Part shown: one piece after another, positions 1-4,708 of the stretch
Layout of the letters: each line of letters begins with the position of its first letter
Position numbering within the stretch: position 1 is the first letter of the stretch
Notes under the pieces: generated by a model
The model's database searches: none
Told to the model about the DNA's origin: nothing
The model's input: only the letters and a program-made list of their open reading frames with translations
DNA from: an uncultured Acetobacter sp.
GTDB taxonomy: Bacteria > Pseudomonadota > Alphaproteobacteria > Acetobacterales > Acetobacteraceae
Direction: 5' to 3'
Assembly: GCA_937900755.1 (NCBI GenBank)
Contig: CALCDN010000035.1
Coordinates: 1 to 6,660 of the forward strand
DNA: 6,660 bases
Translations under genes and position numbers: made by a program

Positions 1-316
1 GCCCTACGGCATGCAGCCGTCCTCTTTTTCAGGTGGGTCGGGCTTTTTGGGCAGTGCGCTCACAACGGCCACGGGTGTTGCGGGGGGTATGCTGGCAGCC
101 AATGCATTGACCAGTCTTTTCAGCGGTCACCATGACAGCGGTTTTGGGGATGGCGGCATGGGTAACCCCGCCCCCAACGAAACCATTGTGAACAATTATG
201 GTGATGCCGGTGCCGACCCGTTTGCCGGTAACGGTGTGCCCGTTGACCAGGGTTTTGATGTTGGTGGTGACGGTGGTGGTGATGATTGGGGTGGCGGGGA
301 CGATCAGAGTTTCTGA
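1..316 (+). CDS. DUF2076 family protein, C-terminal part (5' end outside window)
   Basis: This is the tail of a longer gene. The reading frame is open from base 2 (Pro-Tyr-Gly, then the Met at 11) and stops with TGA at 314-316, so the Met at 11 is probably internal. About 104 residues are visible. They start with a Gly/Ser-rich stretch and a short hydrophobic Ala/Gly segment (GFLGSALTTATGVAGG), followed by ANALTSLFSG, the motif ETIVNNYGDAGADPF and a very acidic Gly/Asp-rich end (GGDDWGGGDDQSF). This order resembles the C-terminus of DUF2076 proteins, which are small proteobacterial proteins sometimes labelled periplasmic ligand-binding sensors; their biochemical role is not established. No catalytic residues can be named. 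The gene is followed 40 bases later by a strong intrinsic terminator, so it ends its own transcript. It converges on the XRE regulator gene at 450-971. The family call rests on remembered C-terminal features only, because the more diagnostic N-terminus is missing. Confidence 0.62.
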   Translation, partial: PYGMQPSSFSGGSGFLGSALTTATGVAGGMLAANALTSLFSGHHDSGFGDGGMGNPAPNETIVNNYGDAGADPFAGNGVPVDQGFDVGGDGGGDDWGGGDDQSF

Positions 317-356
317 TCTGTCCGGTTCCATCCAGGACGATAGAGCCCAGGATCAG

Positions 357-385
357 GGGCGGTGCGCGGGCACCGCCCTTTTTTT
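357..385 (+). terminator. Intrinsic terminator of the DUF2076 gene
   Basis: A perfect 9-bp stem, GGGCGGTGC (357-365) against GCACCGCCC (370-378), closes a 4-base loop (GCGG) and is followed directly by seven T (379-385). It lies 40 bases after the plus-strand stop codon. On the minus strand no U-tract follows the hairpin, so it should not terminate the XRE/lnt transcript coming from the right. Confidence 0.93.
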
Positions 386-417
386 GTGGGGTACGCGGGG
401 GCATGCGTGTGCGCTTG

Positions 418-441
418 TGGCCAGACAGATGGCCAGACAGG
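418..441. repeat. 12-bp imperfect tandem repeat
   Basis: Two adjacent copies of TGGCCAGACAG followed by A (418-429) or G (430-441), 11 of 12 identical, sit just past the stop codon of the XRE regulator gene. The remainder of the 133-base convergent spacer (317-449) holds only the plus-strand terminator. I see no intrinsic terminator for the minus-strand unit here. The repeat is short and may be chance or replication slippage. Confidence 0.55.
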
Positions 442-449
442 CCCGGGTT

Positions 450-971
450 TTAGTCCGCCATGCCGGGGCGGGTCATGGACTGGATCAACTCCAGCATTTT
501 CTGCCGTAAGGCCCTGTCCGGGATCTGGTAGTAGGCGCGCACCAGGTCCAGCGTTTCTTTCCTGGCCAGCATGTCCTGCTCATCCGTCAGGGCCTGTGGG
601 GCCGAGCTGCCGGTGGAGGCCGGTGTTGCGGAGGATGGAAGGGGTGCGCCAAAGGGCTTGCGTGTTTCGGCAAATCCCTTGTTGCCGAGGCTGACCTTCT
701 GGGGGGGGAGCATGTCGTCAAAAAAGAAGCTGATGGGCACGTCCAGCGCGGTTGCAATATCATACAGCCGGGAGGCGCCAACCCGGTTGGCGCCACGCTC
801 GTATTTCTGGATTTGCTGAAATGTGACCCCCAGCGCCTCTCCCAGCTTTTCCTGCGAGAGTCCAAGCAGTGTTCTGCGCAGCCGGATGCGTTTGCCAACA
901 TGGGCATCTATGGTTTCAGCGTGGGTGGATATCGTGGAGGCTGGATCCGTCAGAGGCTCGGTTTTGCTCAC
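450..971 (-). CDS. XRE/Cro-CI family helix-turn-helix transcriptional regulator
   Basis: The product is a 173-residue DNA-binding protein if translation starts at the GTG at 971 (VSKTEPLTDP...). The frame stays open further upstream to about 1190, but that part overlaps the end of lnt in another frame and looks non-coding; no in-frame ATG precedes the domain. The HTH domain covers about residues 25-83: GKRIRLRRTLLGLSQEKLG, GVTFQQIQKYERGANR (recognition helix), then the supporting helix DIATALDVPISFFF. After a Pro/Ser/Ala-rich linker (about 105-127) comes a C-terminal helical block, ETLDLVRAYYQIPDRALRQ, typical of a family of alphaproteobacterial regulators that includes rhizobial PraR. Its place after lnt matches an arrangement I recall from other alphaproteobacteria, where metK usually follows; here a convergent DUF2076 gene follows instead. 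It could be co-transcribed with lnt or use its own promoter in the 142-base gap. Target genes are unknown. The ribosome binding site for the GTG is weak (GGGAAAAAG), so the start is less certain than the family. Confidence 0.88.
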   Translation of the reverse strand: MSKTEPLTDPASTISTHAETIDAHVGKRIRLRRTLLGLSQEKLGEALGVTFQQIQKYERGANRVGASRLYDIATALDVPISFFFDDMLPPQKVSLGNKGFAETRKPFGAPLPSSATPASTGSSAPQALTDEQDMLARKETLDLVRAYYQIPDRALRQKMLELIQSMTRPGMAD

Positions 972-1113
972 GACTGGGCTTTTTCCCGCGGTTGTGAAGG
1001 CTGGAACAGGAGGACGGATAACATGTAATCTTAATGTTTCATAAAGGAAAGATTGGGGTGTTCCACAAAAACAGTGTGCAATGAAACCATGGAAACGCCT
1101 GCCTTGTTTAGAG
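972..1113. other. Spacer between lnt and the XRE regulator gene
   Basis: This 142-base gap holds no convincing gene. Its middle (about 1021-1080) is clearly more AT-rich than the surroundings and is the likeliest place for a separate minus-strand promoter of the regulator. I tested several -35/-10 pairs by eye and none was better than weak (for example TTGTGG and TATGAA with a 19-base spacer). No intrinsic terminator for lnt is visible, so read-through from lnt remains possible. Confidence 0.35.
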
Positions 1114-2799
1114 TCATGCTGTCGTGTCGGGTGGGCAGGTTGATCGTGGCCGGTTAAGGCGCTGCATGCAGGCGAACCCCAGGAGCACAAGGCACAGGGT
1201 CAGGGGGATGGACTGGCCCAGCCTGCCAAACAAGGTTGGCGGAAGTGAGGCAGGAAGAGCCACAGTAAGAACCCCCGCCTTGCCCCACCCCAGATGATCC
1301 AGCATGTGGCCCATGCCATCATAGGCGGTGGAAATGCCCGTATTGGCCGCGCGGGCCACGGGGAGGCCCTCCTCCACCGCGCGGAGCCGCACGGAGGAAA
1401 GATGCTGGCGCGGCCCCGCACTGTTGCCGAACCATGCATCATTGGTCACATTGGCCAGCCAGCGAGGGCGGTCATGGGGATCAACCACATCGCCCGAAAA
1501 AATAACTTCGTAACACACAAGGGGACCAACGGCGGGTATGTCCGCCAGATGCCACGTTTGCGGGCCAGGCCCTGCGGCCATGCCGCCTTGGGGTACAATC
1601 TGCAGGGGAATGAACGGGGGTTGGTATTCGCCAAAAGGCACAAGCCGCGCTTTGTCATATACTGCCTGCATGGCGCCGTCCGGGGCCAGCGCCACTACGG
1701 AGTTGCGGTAGTGCCCGGCATCATCCATGCGCAGCGCGCCCACAATGCCCGCATCGGCTCCTATGGCCCATTCCATGATGGCCTGCCGCGCGCGCGGGCT
1801 GTTCTGCAACAGGTCGTACCCGGGAAAAGCGGTTTCGGGCCAGAGAAAAACAATGGGACGAAAGCGCTCACCGGGCCTGCGCTGCGTTGTTTGCAACTCC
1901 TGTGCGGCCTGCATGCCCTGAGCGGTCAGGTGCAGGTAGCGCATGAAAATATCATGAGGGGTCTGCCGGCCGATCTTCTCGGCTTCGGGCACATTTCCCT
2001 GCACGATCACGGCAATGGGGCCGGGCTCACCTGTCGGGTGCACGGTATATAGCCGCAGGGCTCCGGCTGCGCACCAGACAAGAAGACCTGCCGCCGAACA
2101 GGCCAAAACGCGCCTGCGCAGAGGGGGCAAAAAGGGGATGGGCGTGGCCTTGGGCGCCATTATGCTGTTCACCCGGCGCGCCAGGGCTGTGTGTTCCAGC
2201 AAAGTGGCGCCGCACAGGAGCGAAAGCGCAACAAGGGCCAGGGTCAGCCCATCTTCCCCCACCCATGCGGCGGGTTGGATCAGCAGGCTGCCCATAGGGC
2301 CGGGAATGGCAAGGCAACTGCCAAGCGCGTTCCATGTAAAACCGCTGAAGATGAAGGTGCGGCCCATATCAAACAGGGTCCACAGGGCCGCAAAGGCGCT
2401 CAGTCGGCCTATGCCCGCAGGCAGGAGGGTGCATAGCGCGGCGGGAGCAGCAACGGTTGGTGCGAGAATGAGCGCGCAGCCAAGGGAGGGAAACGGGACA
2501 AACCACCAGAACTCATCCGCCCGGATCAGAACGGCATAAACCAGCCAGTAAAGACCCGCGGCATAGAACCCGAACCCGAACAGCGCTCCGGCCCAGGCCG
2601 CCCGCTTCCAGCTTTGGGTGGTGTTGAGCATCTGGCCCAGCAGGCCAAAGCTGAGGAGCAGGACAGGCAGACAATGCAGCGGTGGAAGTGCTAGCGTGGC
2701 AAGGCCACCCAGACCCAGCATGAGAGCGACAAAACAGAGAGTTTCCCGTTTTGGACAAAAGCGGGAAAACACGGTTCTAGGGGGCATGGGTGCGCTCAT
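1114..2799 (-). CDS. lnt: Apolipoprotein N-acyltransferase
   Basis: This inner-membrane enzyme transfers an acyl chain from a phospholipid to the amino group of the N-terminal diacylglyceryl-cysteine of lipoproteins, the last step of maturation after Lgt and Lsp. At 561 residues it is slightly longer than E. coli Lnt. The first half (about 20-250) is strongly hydrophobic with several membrane spans, including YAAGLYWLVYAV (79-90) and FSGFTWNALG (151-160). The nitrilase-like periplasmic domain covers about 262-510. The catalytic triad is visible: Glu322 in LWPETAFPG, Lys383 in YDKARLVPFGEY and Cys429 in PLVCYEVIF. Glu391 lies eight residues after Lys383, as Glu343 follows Lys335 in E. coli. 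NVTNDAWFG (450-458) is also a family motif. A last membrane span lies at about 530-546. The start at 2799 (MSAPMPPRT) is preferred, but the second ATG at 2787 is possible, as neither has a strong ribosome binding site. The 81-base gap after olsB has no evident terminator, so it probably belongs to the fur-olsB unit. Confidence 0.97.
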   Translation of the reverse strand: MSAPMPPRTVFSRFCPKRETLCFVALMLGLGGLATLALPPLHCLPVLLLSFGLLGQMLNTTQSWKRAAWAGALFGFGFYAAGLYWLVYAVLIRADEFWWFVPFPSLGCALILAPTVAAPAALCTLLPAGIGRLSAFAALWTLFDMGRTFIFSGFTWNALGSCLAIPGPMGSLLIQPAAWVGEDGLTLALVALSLLCGATLLEHTALARRVNSIMAPKATPIPFLPPLRRRVLACSAAGLLVWCAAGALRLYTVHPTGEPGPIAVIVQGNVPEAEKIGRQTPHDIFMRYLHLTAQGMQAAQELQTTQRRPGERFRPIVFLWPETAFPGYDLLQNSPRARQAIMEWAIGADAGIVGALRMDDAGHYRNSVVALAPDGAMQAVYDKARLVPFGEYQPPFIPLQIVPQGGMAAGPGPQTWHLADIPAVGPLVCYEVIFSGDVVDPHDRPRWLANVTNDAWFGNSAGPRQHLSSVRLRAVEEGLPVARAANTGISTAYDGMGHMLDHLGWGKAGVLTVALPASLPPTLFGRLGQSIPLTLCLVLLGFACMQRLNRPRSTCPPDTTA

Positions 2800-2880
2800 G
2801 GTCCAAGCAGGCCGCCCGTTTGATGGTCATCCGTTAACACTCAGGGCTCAATGCGGCTACAGGCTCGCGCCGTGCGTGGC

Positions 2881-3726
2881 CTAGTCCAGGGCGTCACGCA
2901 GGCGGCGTTCATAGTGGCGGTAGTATTTGTCCGCCAGCAGTTCGCTTTTAACCAGAATGGCAACATCCGTGGTGTTGAACTGCGGGTCAATCACCGCGCC
3001 ATCCCCCACGTATCCGCCAAGGCGCAGATACCCCTTGATAAGGGGCGGCAGGCCAACAAGGCAGCGGCGTACGTTGAGTGTATGCGGGTCCGTGCGCAGC
3101 ATTTCCACCCGCCGGTTCTCCAGGGCCCGCACGCGCAGGGCCGGAGGGGCCAGATGGTTATGGTAGAGGTAGGTCAGTTCGTCGGCAATCTGGTCGGGGT
3201 CCGTACAGGGCAGGCTGGCGCAGCCAAACAGCAGGTCTATGCGGTGCAGGAATATGTAAGAGGCAATGCCGCGCCACAAAAGCTGCATGGCCGCCCGGCC
3301 ACGGTAGTTCTTGTCCACGCAGGAACGCCCGACCTCAAGCAGCCTGCCGGGGAATTCCTTGAGCGGGGTGATGTCATATTCATTGGAGGAATAGAACCGG
3401 CCAATTTTCTTGGCGGCATCCCCCTGCACAAGGCGATACGTCCCAATAACCCCGCGCGCGTCCGAGGCAATGGCATTGTCGATAACCAGAAGATGGTCGG
3501 CAACACTGTCAAACTCGTCAATATCACGCTTCAGGCGCAGGGTTTCCGCACTGGGGTGGGCACCCATTTCCTCGTAGAAAACACGGTAGCGCAGGGCCTG
3601 GGCCGCATCACGCTCATCATCCGTTTCGGCAATGCGAACACTCAGGCTGCCGCCGTGCAACTCGGGAAAGCGTGAGCGGTCCAGCTCCAGTGCCGAAAGC
3701 CCGCCTGTGGTTTGTGTGGAACTCAT
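2881..3726 (-). CDS. olsB: L-ornithine N-alpha-acyltransferase (GNAT-fold)
   Basis: OlsB joins a 3-hydroxy fatty acid from acyl carrier protein to the alpha-amino group of ornithine, giving lyso-ornithine lipid, the first step to the phosphorus-free membrane ornithine lipids. The 281 residues are full length for the family. Motifs shared with Sinorhizobium OlsB as I recall it are ALRYRVFYEEM (44-54), DHLLVID (77-83), GTYRLV (95-100), FYSSNEYD (111-118), LEVGRSCV (130-137), DLLFGCASL (164-172), PPLIKGYLRLGG (227-238) and FNTTDV (250-255). The start at 3726 overlaps the fur stop codon by four bases (ATGA), which suggests translational coupling to Fur. lnt follows after 81 bases. The second enzyme, OlsA, which completes ornithine lipid synthesis and often lies beside olsB, is not in this window and must be elsewhere if the pathway runs. 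In automated annotation such genes are often called only GNAT family or hemolysin-like. A related long-chain acyl-amino-acid synthase role is the main alternative. Confidence 0.9.
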   Translation of the reverse strand: MSSTQTTGGLSALELDRSRFPELHGGSLSVRIAETDDERDAAQALRYRVFYEEMGAHPSAETLRLKRDIDEFDSVADHLLVIDNAIASDARGVIGTYRLVQGDAAKKIGRFYSSNEYDITPLKEFPGRLLEVGRSCVDKNYRGRAAMQLLWRGIASYIFLHRIDLLFGCASLPCTDPDQIADELTYLYHNHLAPPALRVRALENRRVEMLRTDPHTLNVRRCLVGLPPLIKGYLRLGGYVGDGAVIDPQFNTTDVAILVKSELLADKYYRHYERRLRDALD

Positions 3727-4214
3727 GTCTGGTCTTTCTTGCGGCGTGAGCGGGGTGTGGCTTTGCCAGATGAGGCGTTGGCGGGCTGGCGTTTTTTGCC
3801 AAACAGTTCCAGCCGCATGGAAACAAACTCAAAACCAAGCCGGTCCGCCACCTTCATCATGAAGGCTTCATGCTCCGGGTCTTCAAACTCGATCACTTTA
3901 CCGTTATCAACGTCAATCAGATGATAATGGTGCCGGCCATGTTCCGTTGCTTCGTACCGAGCACGCCCGCCGCCAAAGTCCCGGCGTTCCAGAATACCTT
4001 TTTCTTCTAGCAGGCGCACCGTACGGTACACGGTTGCAACCGAAATGCGGGAGTCCAGCACTGCCGCGCGGCGGTACAGTTCCTCCACGTCCGGGTGGTC
4101 GTCTGCCTCGGAAAGAACACGTGCGATAACCCGCCGTTGTCCGGTCATTTTCAGGCCGTGTTCGATACACAGCTGCTCAATCCGTGATTCTGCCGCTTGT
4201 ACCTTCAAGGTCAC
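3723..4214 (-). CDS. fur: Fur-family metal-responsive transcriptional regulator (Fur/Mur type)
   Basis: This cytoplasmic dimeric repressor of 163 residues senses metal, iron in Fur or manganese in the alphaproteobacterial Mur branch. The N-terminal winged helix covers about 10-85: GLKMTGQRRVIARVL, then SVATVYRTVRLLEEKGI (58-74), the DNA-recognition segment. The C-terminal metal and dimer domain has HHYHLIDVDNGKVIEF (95-110) and LGFEFVSMRLELFG (126-139). By alignment with E. coli Fur, His40, Glu88, His96 and His98 keep one metal site (E. coli His33, Glu81, His88, His90). In the other site Asp89 is Tyr97 and His125 is Met133. The structural-zinc cysteines Cys93/Cys96 are Asp101/Asn104. The protein ends in a Lys/Arg-rich tail after 139. 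Translation starts at GTG (4214) with AGGCAGGG just upstream (4225-4218). It is the first gene of the fur-olsB-lnt run. I see no clear Fur box upstream. Mur, or a divergent Fur with another metal preference, fits equally well; Irr is less likely. Confidence 0.9.
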   Translation of the reverse strand: MTLKVQAAESRIEQLCIEHGLKMTGQRRVIARVLSEADDHPDVEELYRRAAVLDSRISVATVYRTVRLLEEKGILERRDFGGGRARYEATEHGRHHYHLIDVDNGKVIEFEDPEHEAFMMKVADRLGFEFVSMRLELFGKKRQPANASSGKATPRSRRKKDQT

Positions 4215-4284
4215 AAACCCTGCCTAGTGTTATCATCTCTGCGTTCGCCATTCAGGTAGCCGAAATCAGAGGTGTTTGTCCAAT

Positions 4285-4313
4285 TTTACACCATCATACA
4301 GTTTTTTTATGGT
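4285..4313 (+). promoter_or_regulatory. Candidate sigma-70 promoter of tusA
   Basis: TTTACA (4285-4290, five of six to TTGACA) is followed after exactly 17 bases by TATGGT (4308-4313, four of six to TATAAT). Transcription would begin near 4320, giving a leader of about 54 bases before the ATG at 4374. The GC content drops here relative to the genes around. Confidence 0.55.
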
Positions 4314-4315
4314 GT
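4288..4315. repeat. Operator-like inverted repeat over the tusA promoter
   Basis: ACACCAT (4288-4294) and ATGGTGT (4309-4315) are exact inverted copies separated by 14 bases. The half-sites start 21 bases apart, about two helical turns, so a dimer could bind one face. They overlap the candidate -35 and -10 elements, as expected of a repressor site. Which regulator would bind is unknown; no second copy was seen in the window. Confidence 0.45.
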
Positions 4316-4357
4316 GTATGCCTGTTGTAGGATGGTTGCCTGTTGTTTTTCCCTCAG

Positions 4358-4364
4358 AAGGAGG
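4358..4364 (+). promoter_or_regulatory. Ribosome binding site that sets the tusA start
   Basis: AAGGAGG lies nine bases before the ATG at 4374. It decides for this ATG over the upstream in-frame start at 4272, which would add a Cys/Phe-rich tail unlike any TusA protein and would begin upstream of the likely promoter. Confidence 0.9.
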
Positions 4365-4373
4365 AAAGTCCGC

Positions 4374-4658
4374 ATGAATAATACCCTGATGCCGGGACGG
4401 GAGGACGGTACCTGCACGGCTGTTCTGGATATTACGGGGGAAAAATGCCCCATGACATTTGTGCGCACCCGGCTGGCGCTGGATGTTCTGCCCCCTGGTG
4501 GGCTGCTGGCGGTGCGCCTTCTGGGCGAGGAGCCACACAGCAATGTCAGCCGTTCCGTGCGGGCGCTGGGCCACGCCATCTTGGCCGACACACCCCAGCC
4601 CGATGGCAGTGTGGTGCTGACGATCCGTAAAAAAGAGGCCGCATCCGCTTCAGCCTGA
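4374..4658 (+). CDS. TusA-family sulfur carrier protein
   Basis: A small cytoplasmic protein of 94 residues, about the usual TusA size. TusA-family proteins carry persulfide sulfur on a conserved cysteine and pass it on, for example to tRNA thiolation, molybdenum cofactor synthesis or sulfur oxidation. The family core is visible: LDITGEKCPMTFVRTRLAL (18-36) with the active cysteine at Cys25, the LPPGGLLAVRL strand (about 39-49), EEPHSNVSRSVRALGHAI and a final strand VVLTIRKK. The usual CPxP motif reads CPMT, with the second proline replaced; I recall this in a subgroup of alphaproteobacterial members, so a specific role as E. coli-type TusA is not assured. The start is set by AAGGAGG nine bases upstream. 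It is divergent from fur and convergent with rho, whose intrinsic terminator includes the last codons and the stop of this gene. No plus-strand U-tract follows, so its own transcript end is unclear. Confidence 0.85.
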   Translation: MNNTLMPGREDGTCTAVLDITGEKCPMTFVRTRLALDVLPPGGLLAVRLLGEEPHSNVSRSVRALGHAILADTPQPDGSVVLTIRKKEAASASA

Positions 4659-4684
4659 CAGGAGGAGGAAAGCAGATGCGGCCT
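4629..4684 (-). terminator. Intrinsic terminator of rho, overlapping the tusA 3' end
   Basis: Arms 4670-4684 and 4636-4650 pair at 14 of 15 positions (mismatch 4646/4674) around a 19-base loop. Reading leftwards on the minus strand, the stem is followed by one C and six T (complement of 4634-4629). The hairpin begins 25 bases past the rho stop codon. The left arm and T-tract lie inside the tusA coding region and the tusA stop codon (4656-4658) sits in the loop. Reading rightwards there is no T-tract, so strict termination is predicted only for rho. Confidence 0.88.
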
Positions 4685-4708
4685 GCCATGGCGCGGGCCG
4701 GGTATGGT

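Larger units (their letters stand above)
4215..4373. promoter_or_regulatory. Divergent fur / tusA control region
   Basis: This 159-base spacer between two start codons must carry control signals in both directions. On the tusA side a promoter and an operator-like repeat can be named and are listed separately. On the fur side, TTGGAC (complement of 4278-4283) could be a -35, but no good -10 follows at 17-18 bases; GATAAC nearer the GTG is a possible -10 with a poor -35. No GATAATGATAATCATTATC-like Fur box and no clear manganese-response palindrome is visible. Confidence 0.55.

Noticed and set aside
1015..1029. AGGAGG followed by ATG on the plus strand in the lnt-regulator spacer
   Set aside because: The ATG is followed directly by TAA, so nothing is encoded.
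1294..2052. A 252-codon plus-strand frame opposite lnt
   Set aside because: It is in antisense register with lnt and unsupported by promoter, ribosome binding site or domain. The Lnt frame has the full catalytic triad.
2851..3675. A 274-codon plus-strand frame opposite olsB
   Set aside because: It is in antisense register with olsB (offset a multiple of three), so its openness follows from olsB codon use. olsB carries clear family motifs; this frame carries none.
4361..4371. GAGGAAAGTCC, resembling a conserved segment of RNase P RNA
   Set aside because: It is explained by the tusA ribosome binding site. None of the other conserved RNase P RNA segments or the expected 300-400 base structure is present.
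4272..4373. N-terminal extension of the TusA-family protein starting at 4272
   Set aside because: It would begin upstream of the predicted promoter, lacks a ribosome binding site and yields a Cys/Phe/Tyr-rich segment not seen in the family; the ATG at 4374 has an ideal AAGGAGG.
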